Shown here in pieces: positions 8,826 through 15,511 of a DNA stretch of 64,000 nucleotides. Numbering within the stretch: position 1 is the first letter of the stretch; the number at the start of each line of letters is the position of its first letter. The notes below the pieces were generated by a model. That model did no database searches and was not told the DNA's origin. It saw only the letters and a program-made list of their open reading frames with translations. Source of the DNA: JANNSX01 sp963741525 (lineage in GTDB: Bacteria; Pseudomonadota; Alphaproteobacteria; Rhizobiales; Hyphomicrobiaceae); assembly GCA_963741525.1 (NCBI GenBank), contig CAVUIW010000027.1, positions 558,001 through 622,000 on the forward strand, given 5' to 3'. A program made the translations under genes and the position numbers.

Positions 8826-9197
8826 GGATAGGCCTCTTCAAACTTGCAACAATATGGAGGCGATGCGCTAGGCCCGGGCGGAACTTTGCTCGGCTCGCGG
8901 CCTGTGGGATGTAGGCACGGACCGACCGATTTCTGACAGCACGCCACTTAACGGCACGGCAAAACCTCTCGAGCAATTCGACTTGCTGTCGGTGTTTTAT
9001 CAGGACACGTGTAAACATATATTTTACCGTACCAATTGAATGATTATTCCGCCGCTTTTTACCCTGTCCCCGCAATCAGCATTAGCAATTCGTTCTTGAC
9101 GCCAGTGCTAGGCTATTTTCAGCAAGCGCCGATCGTGCATTCGCATGCCGGGCGGACGCGACGAATATGCAGCTGGTACAGTTCAAGAGCGCACGTC
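8826..9197. other. divergent intergenic region, partly AT-rich
   Basis: A 372-base region separates the hybrid kinase (minus) from a receiver gene (plus). About 8985-9060 is clearly AT-rich against the GC-rich surroundings (for example AAACATATATTTTACC and AATTGAATGATTATT), as expected for promoters of both genes. I could not fix a convincing -35/-10 pair. No further gene is supported here. Confidence 0.5.
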
Positions 9198-9695
9198 ATG
9201 AAGCCAAACTTCTCACTCATGGCCGGGTCGCTTCATCAGCGCATGCTCGACAACCAGACTGGAGCGGCACCCAAGCCGTCGGATCGCAATCCCTTCAAGG
9301 GCGCTCGCGTGCTTCTGATCGACGATGACCCGACACAGCGGCTGCTGGCCCGCGACGCGCTCGAAGCTCATGGTTTTCTCGTCGAAGAGGCCGCCGACGG
9401 ACCCGAGGGCATCGTCAAGACCCTGGTCTTGAAACCGGACCTCGTCATCCTGGACATCGTCATGCCGATTCTCGACGGCTTCACGGTCTGCGATGAGCTT
9501 CGTCATCACAAGTCGGCCAGGTCCATTCCCATCCTGATCGTGACGGGACTGGACGATCCCCAGTCGATCGAGCGCGGCTTCCAGCTCGGCGCGACCGACT
9601 ACATCAGCAAGCCGGTCAATTGGCAGACACTGCCGGTGCGCGCGAAATTCATCCTGCGGAACACCAAGCTCCGCGAAGAGAAGCTCCCGGCCTAG
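9198..9695 (+). CDS. stand-alone response regulator receiver protein
   Basis: This 165-residue protein consists of a short N-terminal extension and one CheY-like receiver. The acidic pocket is in VLLIDDDPTQR, the phospho-acceptor Asp in VILDIVMPILDG, the conserved Thr in LIVTGLDD and the Lys in YISKPVNW. There is no output domain. The ATG at 9198 is chosen because longer in-frame versions run into the AT-rich promoter region and show no homology. It is divergent from the hybrid kinase and shares the unusual KP-x-NW ending with the receiver at 9904, so the pair may be paralogues serving the same phosphorelay. Confidence 0.85.
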   Translation: MKPNFSLMAGSLHQRMLDNQTGAAPKPSDRNPFKGARVLLIDDDPTQRLLARDALEAHGFLVEEAADGPEGIVKTLVLKPDLVILDIVMPILDGFTVCDELRHHKSARSIPILIVTGLDDPQSIERGFQLGATDYISKPVNWQTLPVRAKFILRNTKLREEKLPA

Positions 9696-9769
9696 TGTGG
9701 CGTCGTGCCTTGGTTGACCAGTACTGCGGCGAGGTTCGTGTCAACTAAGGCGCGTTGAACGCCACACTA
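9693..9769. repeat. large hairpin 1 between convergent receiver genes
   Basis: A 77-base inverted repeat has an outer stem TAGTGTGGCGT / ACGCCACACTA (11 bp, perfect, containing the stop codon of the upstream gene). A second 15-bp stem (9704-9718 with 9740-9754) has only two G-T wobble positions, with a small bulge between the stems. It may act as a terminator for either strand or be a palindromic repeat element. There is no poly-T tract. Confidence 0.75.
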
Positions 9770-9783
9770 AGCCAATGATATCG

Positions 9784-9858
9784 CTAGTGGCCCTTATGTC
9801 GCGCCTAAATCGAAAGCGCTCGCGGCCATGATGCGATTTAGGCGCGACGGGCCACTAG
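9784..9858. repeat. large hairpin 2 between convergent receiver genes
   Basis: Arms CTAGTGGCCC + GTCGCGCCTAAATCG (9784-9793 and 9798-9812) pair perfectly with 9834-9858, giving a 25-bp stem interrupted only by a TTAT bulge at 9794-9797, with a 21-base loop. It follows hairpin 1 by 14 bases. The length and precision exceed an ordinary terminator and suggest a repeat element. Confidence 0.75.
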
Positions 9859-9903
9859 GCTCTGCCAGTGGTGCGGCCGGAGGCGAGGCCGTCGGCCATC
9901 CCA

Positions 9904-10326
9904 TCAAGCGCTAACGGCCTGCCTCTTCTGCCGCAAGCCGAGGATGTGCTGGATGTGGTCGCCGAAGGCGCTCCAGTTCAGCGGCTTCAACAGATAGGAC
10001 GTGGCGCCGGCCGCCAGAGCGCGCTGGAGTGCCTGGATGCTTTCATTGCCCGTGAGCACGACGATCGGCAGGAAGCGGGTTCTGGGATGTCCGCGCACGC
10101 AGCCGATGAGATCGTAACCGCTGAGGCCCGGCATATCGAGATCGACGATGGCGAGATCGAACGGCCGGCTCAGCAGCAAAGCCATGGCCTCGGCACCATT
10201 GTTGGCTTCCACCACCTCCGCGCCGCTCACGGCAAGCCTGTCGGCTGCCACCATGCGCGCCACCGGCTCGTCGTCAACAACGAGGACGAGCGGCCGCCTC
10301 GGCAAGCTGCCTCTTGGGCTTTGCAT
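9904..10326 (-). CDS. stand-alone response regulator receiver protein
   Basis: This 140-residue single receiver domain has no output domain. It shows VLVVDDEPVARM (acidic pocket), the phospho-acceptor Asp in IVDLDMPGLSG, Thr in VVLTGNES, and Lys in YLLKPLNW. It converges on the receiver at 9198 and lies close to the hybrid kinase, so it may receive phosphate from the Hpt domain of that protein or pass it on. The start is the ATG at 10326. The region from 10327 to 10473 upstream has no further gene. Confidence 0.85.
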   Translation of the reverse strand: MQSPRGSLPRRPLVLVVDDEPVARMVAADRLAVSGAEVVEANNGAEAMALLLSRPFDLAIVDLDMPGLSGYDLIGCVRGHPRTRFLPIVVLTGNESIQALQRALAAGATSYLLKPLNWSAFGDHIQHILGLRQKRQAVSA

Positions 10327-10473
10327 GGTGGTTACTCAATTCCCCAGTGGCAGCGGCGGATCCATGCCAGCAGACGATGGCTTATAGACCACTTGCGTCA
10401 CTATCGACTTAATCAGCCGCGCTTTCTTGCGAACCGTCGGGAAACGAAACTCGTGCGATGGTTGCCTATGAAC

Positions 10474-11514
10474 CTAAAGCCGCACCACCTGCTCCTCGCG
10501 GATCGATTGATCGGCGGCGAGCACGATCCTCAGGCTCGTCACCGCATCCTTCATGTGATCCGAGAGGTCAATATCCTCCTCGATGGCTTTGAGCAGGAAC
10601 CGCTGCTCGCGCTCGCACAGCGCGTCGTGGTCGGGCTCGTCGCGAAGATCGATGCGCTCGTCGGGCCGGCCGTCGGCGTGATGCCAGAGGATCTGGTTGG
10701 TCTTCGTGTGCCCGGCGATGTCGTCGGAGCGGACGGGACCCGCCGTCTCCGCCATGACGATCGAGACCGAGCCTTTCGGCCCCACCACATCCTTCACGAA
10801 GAAGGCCGTTTCGCTCATCATGGGACCCCAGCCGGCCTCGTACCAGCCGACCGAGCCGTCGTCGAACACGACTTGCAGCATTCCGTAGTTCTGCTGCTTG
10901 GTCTCATTCGACAGATGCGTGCCGATGGCATGAACCCGCACGGGCTTCGCCTTCGTCATCTGGCACATGACATCGACATAGTGCACGCCGCAATCGACCA
11001 TCGGCGGGAAGGAGTCCATCAACCGCTTGTGGCTCTCCCAGGTCGCGCCCTTGGACTGTTGGTTCAAGTTCATACGGAAGACGAGCGGGGTGCCGAGCAG
11101 CCTCGCGATCTCGATGAAGCGCGTCCAGGAGGGGTGGTGGCGGAGGATGTAGCCGATGACGAGTTTTCGGTTCGTGCGCTTGGCCGTGTCGACAGTCCGT
11201 TGCGCTTCCTCGACAGTGAGCGCGAGCGGCTTCTCGACAAAAACGTGAGCGCCGGCTTCCATGGCAGCTATCGCGAATGGAGCATGCGTGTCCGGGAGCG
11301 TATTTACAGAAACGACATCGGGTTTCGTCGCCGCGAGTGCGGCCTCGAAGTCATCGAAGCGCCGAGCCCATTTCAGAGCCTCGGGCATCTGGCGTTGCGC
11401 GATCCGCCGCTCGCAAACGCCCGCGACCTCGAAGCCGGGAATGCGCGTGTAGGCGAGCGCATGGCTCATGCCCATCGCACCCAATCCGACGACGAGCACG
11501 CGCTTTGCTGGCAT
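10474..11514 (-). CDS. Gfo/Idh/MocA family NAD(P)-dependent oxidoreductase
   Basis: This 346-residue oxidoreductase has an N-terminal Rossmann fold (VLVVGLGAMGMSHALAY), the family signature EKPLALT at about residues 100-106, and a C-terminal domain with a typical catalytic-type histidine segment (VDCGVHYVDVM). Family members act on sugars, inositols and related polyols or imines; the substrate is not evident. It starts four bases after the stop of the FAD oxidoreductase gene upstream, so the two are almost certainly co-transcribed and may act on related substrates. Confidence 0.87.
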   Translation of the reverse strand: MPAKRVLVVGLGAMGMSHALAYTRIPGFEVAGVCERRIAQRQMPEALKWARRFDDFEAALAATKPDVVSVNTLPDTHAPFAIAAMEAGAHVFVEKPLALTVEEAQRTVDTAKRTNRKLVIGYILRHHPSWTRFIEIARLLGTPLVFRMNLNQQSKGATWESHKRLMDSFPPMVDCGVHYVDVMCQMTKAKPVRVHAIGTHLSNETKQQNYGMLQVVFDDGSVGWYEAGWGPMMSETAFFVKDVVGPKGSVSIVMAETAGPVRSDDIAGHTKTNQILWHHADGRPDERIDLRDEPDHDALCEREQRFLLKAIEEDIDLSDHMKDAVTSLRIVLAADQSIREEQVVRL

Positions 11515-11517
11515 AGC

Positions 11518-12825
11518 CTATACTCCCATGCGGTCGAGCACCCGATAGGTGGCAATCGAAGGCGCGAGAAACCAGGGCTTGCCGCCGTAGAGCGGCCGCG
11601 TCGGGAAGGCGATCCCATCGAGCGAAGTCTTTCCCTCGGCCTTGCCCACGATCTGCTGGCCGATGCGCGCGCCGAAGTAACTCGCCAGCGTCACGCCCGA
11701 GCCGCAATAGCCCATGCAGTAGTGGATGCCGTCCTGCTTGCCCAGATGCGGCAACGTGTCGAAGGTGTAGGCGACAAAGCCGACCCAGGTGTGCGAGATG
11801 CCGATGCCCTTGAGGCTCGGGAAGATGTCGGTCATCAGGCCGTGCAGCGCTGGCAGCGCCACGAGCGGATCCTTCTCGGAAAGCCTCGCGCGACCGCCGA
11901 ACAGAATACGCGAGCCGTCCGGTGAGCCGCGGAAATAGACGACGATGCGTTTGGAATCGCTGACGGCGCGGTCTTTCGGAATATGCTTCTTGGCGCCGCC
12001 GGCCAGCGGCTCGGTGGCGAGGATATAGCTGCCAATCGGAATGACGCGGCGGCGATGCCAGGGTGAGAGCGCGCCTGAATAGCCGTTGGTGGCGATGAGC
12101 ACGTCACGCGCCGCGACATCGCCCTTGGCGGTCCGCACGATGAAGCCCTGCCCGCTCCGCTCGATCGCGGTTGCCGGACAATGCGAGACGAAAGTGACGC
12201 CGGCTTTCTCCGCAAGCTTCAGCAAGCCCGCGTGATATTTGCCCGGGTGGATGTGCCCGTGCTTGGCAAAAAGGGCACCGCCGAAATAGCGGTCGCTCGC
12301 GATCTCCTTGTGCTGCTCGGAGCGCGGCACGATCTCCATCGGCACCTCGAGGCCCTTGGGCATCGACTTCGAGACTTCGACCAACTCCTTGAAGTATTTC
12401 TCGGCATGCGCGCCATGAAAGCGGCCGGCCTCGCGATAGTCGCAGTCTATGCCGCGGCTCCCCACCAGCTCCTTGAACCAGGCGAGGCTCTCGATTCCCT
12501 CGCGCCGAATGCGGAAGGCGATGTCCTCGTTGTAGCGGCCGCGCAGCGTATCGAAGTCCGGCTTGATCGAGGTGCCGATCTGCCCGCCATTGCGGCTCGA
12601 GCAGCCGAACCCCAAGTCCTCCGCATCGATGACGAGCGTCGAGCGCGCGGCCTCCGCCGTCTCGCGCGCGGCCGAGAGGCCGGTATAGCCCGAGCCAATC
12701 ACCAGCACATCGACGGATTTCGGCAGCGCCCCCGTCGTCGGCGCCGGCCGCGGCACGTCTTCCCACCAGTAAGGTGTGGTCTTGATCCTGGCCGGCCGGT
12801 TGTCGCGCTCGACGAGCTGCTGCAT
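11518..12825 (-). CDS. FAD-dependent oxidoreductase, DAO/PuuB-like
   Basis: This 435-residue FAD amine-oxidase-type protein of the D-amino-acid oxidase fold has the dinucleotide motif VLVIGSGYTGLSAARETA near residues 35-52 and the segment GFGCSSRNGGQIG, which is typical of gamma-glutamylputrescine oxidase-like enzymes. Oxidation of an amine or N-substituted amino acid is the likely reaction. The ATG at 12825 is preceded by GGGAG; a start 44 codons upstream would add unrelated sequence. It is followed after three bases by the Gfo/Idh/MocA gene. MOSC and cyclase genes lie upstream on the same strand. Confidence 0.87.
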   Translation of the reverse strand: MQQLVERDNRPARIKTTPYWWEDVPRPAPTTGALPKSVDVLVIGSGYTGLSAARETAEAARSTLVIDAEDLGFGCSSRNGGQIGTSIKPDFDTLRGRYNEDIAFRIRREGIESLAWFKELVGSRGIDCDYREAGRFHGAHAEKYFKELVEVSKSMPKGLEVPMEIVPRSEQHKEIASDRYFGGALFAKHGHIHPGKYHAGLLKLAEKAGVTFVSHCPATAIERSGQGFIVRTAKGDVAARDVLIATNGYSGALSPWHRRRVIPIGSYILATEPLAGGAKKHIPKDRAVSDSKRIVVYFRGSPDGSRILFGGRARLSEKDPLVALPALHGLMTDIFPSLKGIGISHTWVGFVAYTFDTLPHLGKQDGIHYCMGYCGSGVTLASYFGARIGQQIVGKAEGKTSLDGIAFPTRPLYGGKPWFLAPSIATYRVLDRMGV

Positions 12826-12913
12826 GGGAGGCTCCCTCGATTGGTGAGGGGAGGCTAGCAGGGCTAACGCCCACTCGCTAGCCGATGACGGCAGGCCACG
12901 ATTGCGTTTGTCG

Positions 12914-13387
12914 CTAAGGCAGCGGTGCGATGACAGCTCTCGCCCGGATCGCCCCACCCTCGATAATCCGGCAATTGAGGCCCGAGCGGTTGAGCAGGGG
13001 CTGGTAGACGGGCTTGCTTGTCAGCAGCTCGAGATACCGGCACGGCACATTCAGCCGGCCCCCTTCGAGGATCGTTGCACCGACGCGGAACCTCCGGCCG
13101 ACGAGGTGATTGAGCGGAACGCCGCGCGTGGTGAGGTTGCGGCGATGCTCGTGAGGGAAAAGCTCGATTTTCTCGTCGCGCGCCAGCGCCTCCAGCGTCT
13201 CGACCTCCATCAGCGTCACCTCGCGGATGTCGGGAAACGCGGAATACTTGCCCTTGCCCGTCGCATAGCGATCGCCCTCGATGCCAGTGCCGGCAATGAG
13301 TCTCGCCTCGCCGAGCGCGCGCATCGGCGCGCCCGCCTGGTCCGACAAATGGATATGCAGGAGCTCGCCTTGCCACATGATAGTCAC
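12914..13387 (-). CDS. MOSC domain-containing protein
   Basis: This protein of about 157 residues is built almost entirely of a MOSC domain, the beta-barrel module found at the C-terminus of molybdenum cofactor sulfurases and in YiiM/YuaD. Visible landmarks are GIEGDRYATG, VTLMEVETLEAL, RRNLTTRGVPLN and the conserved cysteine in RLNVPCRYLE. Stand-alone MOSC proteins may handle sulfur for molybdoenzymes; the substrate here is unknown. The start is either GTG at 13387 (with AAGG upstream) or ATG at 13378. Only seven bases separate it from the cyclase gene, so they probably share a transcript. Confidence 0.85.
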   Translation of the reverse strand: MTIMWQGELLHIHLSDQAGAPMRALGEARLIAGTGIEGDRYATGKGKYSAFPDIREVTLMEVETLEALARDEKIELFPHEHRRNLTTRGVPLNHLVGRRFRVGATILEGGRLNVPCRYLELLTSKPVYQPLLNRSGLNCRIIEGGAIRARAVIAPLP

Positions 13388-13393
13388 CGCGCC

Positions 13394-14626
13394 TTACCCA
13401 TGCAGCGCGCCGAGCTCATCGGCCCGATTCGCCCCATACTCCAACGCGAACACCTCCATCGCCGGCAGCCCCTTAGGCGTGACGGTGCCGCGCGAGTGCC
13501 AGCCGTGGCCAGCGCCCGGCGGCAATCCGGCGATCTCGCCATCGCCCACGATCTCGCCCGCCTTGGCGAGGCCGGCGAGGCGGGCGGCGCGAATAACGGT
13601 GGCACCGAAGATGTCGCCGTCGCGCAGCAGCACGGACCCGGCCGCCAAGCCGATGCGCAGCGGTGGCGCTTCCCGTTCCGCAATGCCGCGCGCGATCAGC
13701 GCGGCGGCACCCGCTGCTTCCGCCGCATCCTTGAAATAAATGAGGAGACCGTCGCCGAGCGATTTGACGATGCGGCCCTGGAACCTCGGCACGATCTCGA
13801 CCGCGAGCGCCTCGAAACTGCGCGCAATGGCGGTAGCCGCCTCGTCGCCGATCCGGCCCGACAGCTCCGTGAAGCCGACGATGTCGGCGAAGGCTATTGC
13901 CGGATAGCGCTGCGGGGGCGAGAGCCGGCCGCTCGCGGCCAAAGCCTCCTCGACTCTCAGCACGACATTCTCGAACACGACCTCCTCCAGGCCGCGCTTG
14001 AGCAGCAGATTGGCCGTCTCGATCGCCATTAGCTGCAGCGGCATGCGCATCTCGCCGGCCGCCGCCATCAGATGGTTGAAGGGCACGCCGCGCTTCAACA
14101 GCAGCGTCTCGATCTGGCTGCGGAAGATGTCGCGCATGGCGGCGCTGATGGTGCGCGTCGCCTGACCGAAGACACGCGCCAGGTCAGTGACGGCCTTCTC
14201 CTCTAGATCGAATTTCAGCGTCAGAGAGAAGATCTCCAACAGCCGCACCTCGTCCTCGCGCGCCACGCGATCGAGTTGGGGCGGCGGCAGGCCCATGGCG
14301 GTCATGAACCCCGTCGCACGCTGGTGCTCGAGACCGAAGGCCGTCACGGCTTCACCAAACGTCTTGCCCGAGAGCACGGCCGGAAACGGGATGAGCTTCT
14401 GCCAGAAGCCGGGCGCGATTTCGCCCGCGGCCAGCGCCGCGCTCACCACATCGATGCCGATGCCGTTGGCTTCGAGCGTCAGCAGCAGGCGAACGCCTGT
14501 GAGGTTCACCGTCGTCAGCGCTTCACGCGTCAGAATGCCGGCCGCGATCAGCCGCTCGATGTCGGCCGGCGCGACACCGGTCAGCGCGGCGACACGATCG
14601 ATCGGGAGGGGCTGGGCGGCAGTCAT
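13394..14626 (-). CDS. class III adenylate/guanylate cyclase with N-terminal regulatory region
   Basis: This 410-residue protein has a C-terminal class III cyclase catalytic domain. The metal-binding aspartates sit in IAFADIVGFTELSG and KSLGDGLLIYF, and the transition-state region is RIGLAAGSVLLRDGDIFG. The N-terminal 230 residues are helical and resemble the autoregulatory region of mycobacterial Rv1264-type cyclases, including a long linker before the catalytic domain. No membrane segment is seen, so it is probably cytosolic and makes cAMP. It is first in a minus-strand run with MOSC, FAD oxidase and Gfo/Idh/MocA genes, but a functional link is not obvious. Confidence 0.85.
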   Translation of the reverse strand: MTAAQPLPIDRVAALTGVAPADIERLIAAGILTREALTTVNLTGVRLLLTLEANGIGIDVVSAALAAGEIAPGFWQKLIPFPAVLSGKTFGEAVTAFGLEHQRATGFMTAMGLPPPQLDRVAREDEVRLLEIFSLTLKFDLEEKAVTDLARVFGQATRTISAAMRDIFRSQIETLLLKRGVPFNHLMAAAGEMRMPLQLMAIETANLLLKRGLEEVVFENVVLRVEEALAASGRLSPPQRYPAIAFADIVGFTELSGRIGDEAATAIARSFEALAVEIVPRFQGRIVKSLGDGLLIYFKDAAEAAGAAALIARGIAEREAPPLRIGLAAGSVLLRDGDIFGATVIRAARLAGLAKAGEIVGDGEIAGLPPGAGHGWHSRGTVTPKGLPAMEVFALEYGANRADELGALHG

Positions 14627-14741
14627 GGGAAGACGGCTCCATCACTCGATGCATGCCGCCGACCGTATCGACGGAAAGCAGAGCGAACAAGGCAGCCATC
14701 GAATTCCAGTTGACGTGCTGTATCGGCGGATGACGACGATC

Positions 14742-15437
14742 TTACACCGCTCGTGTGATCCCGCCGTCGACGCGCACACTTTCGCCCGTCACATAGCTCG
14801 CCTTGTCCGAGAGCAGGAAGGCAACGACGCGGGCGACCTCCTCCGGGTGGCCATAGCGACCGGCCGGGATGCGGGCGCGCCGCTCGGCGGTCTCCGGCAG
14901 ATTGTCGATGAAGCCCGGCAGCACCGCATTCATGCGAATGCCGTCCTTGGCATGCAGATCGGCGTAGAGCTTCGTCCAGGCGCCGAGGGCCGCGCGCAAG
15001 GTCGTCATCGGAAAGGCGGTCTCGGGTTCCATGGCCGCATAGGAGGAGAGGTTCACCACCGCCCCACCGCCCTGCTTTTTCATGACCGGCGTCACCAGCC
15101 GCATCATGCGGATGACGTTCAGAATCACCATGTCGAGGCCCTTGTGCCAGTCGGCATCCGAGATCTCGAGCAGGGCGCCCTTGGGCGGATGGCCGGTGTT
15201 GTTCACGACCGCATCGATGCGGCCATAGGTGTCGAGCGCGAGCTTGACCAACTTCTCGATGTCGGCGGCTTCCGCGATGTTGCCACGGATGGCGACGCCG
15301 CCGAGCTCCTTGGCGAGGCCTTCGACCGTCTCGCCCGGCGAGAGCAGTGCGAGCTTGTAGCCCTCTTGGCCGAGCTCGCGGGCGATTGCCGCGCCGAGCC
15401 CCCGGCCGGCGGCGGTGACAATGGCGACTTTCGACAT
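14742..15437 (-). CDS. SDR family oxidoreductase
   Basis: This 231-residue classical short-chain dehydrogenase has the cofactor motif TAAGRGLGAAIA near the N-terminus, a VNNTGHPP strand and GGAVVNLSSYAAM as the Ser region. The usual YxxxK catalytic pair is not clear: where Tyr would be expected the sequence reads FPMTTLRAALGAWTKLY, so Tyr appears to be replaced, and activity may be altered. The C-terminus has the common YVTGESVRVDGG. The ATG at 15437 lies directly behind an 11-bp-stem hairpin containing the ribosome-binding site. The C5-epimerase gene ends 75 bases upstream on the same strand. Confidence 0.85.
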   Translation of the reverse strand: MSKVAIVTAAGRGLGAAIARELGQEGYKLALLSPGETVEGLAKELGGVAIRGNIAEAADIEKLVKLALDTYGRIDAVVNNTGHPPKGALLEISDADWHKGLDMVILNVIRMMRLVTPVMKKQGGGAVVNLSSYAAMEPETAFPMTTLRAALGAWTKLYADLHAKDGIRMNAVLPGFIDNLPETAERRARIPAGRYGHPEEVARVVAFLLSDKASYVTGESVRVDGGITRAV

Positions 15438-15482
15438 GGCGGAGACCTCCGTTGGCAACATGTTGCCAAGAAGGTCTCCGCC
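15438..15482 (-). promoter_or_regulatory. 45-base inverted repeat overlapping the ribosome-binding site of the SDR gene
   Basis: Arms GGCGGAGACCT / AGGTCTCCGCC (11 bp) enclose an 18-bp perfect palindrome, TTGGCAACATGTTGCCAA (15452-15469). The 3' arm, read on the minus strand, contains the GGAGG Shine-Dalgarno and ends one base before the ATG. The inner palindrome looks like a dimeric repressor operator; the outer stem would mask the ribosome-binding site in mRNA. Which one matters is not decided by the sequence. Confidence 0.6.
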
Positions 15483-15511
15483 CGACCGCCCCAAGTCAAC
15501 CGCCCCCACAG

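Noticed and set aside
9868..11925. 685-codon open frame on the plus strand
   Set aside because: It is antisense to the receiver and Gfo/Idh/MocA genes, which have clear motifs; the translation is His/Arg/Asp-rich shadow without domain features.
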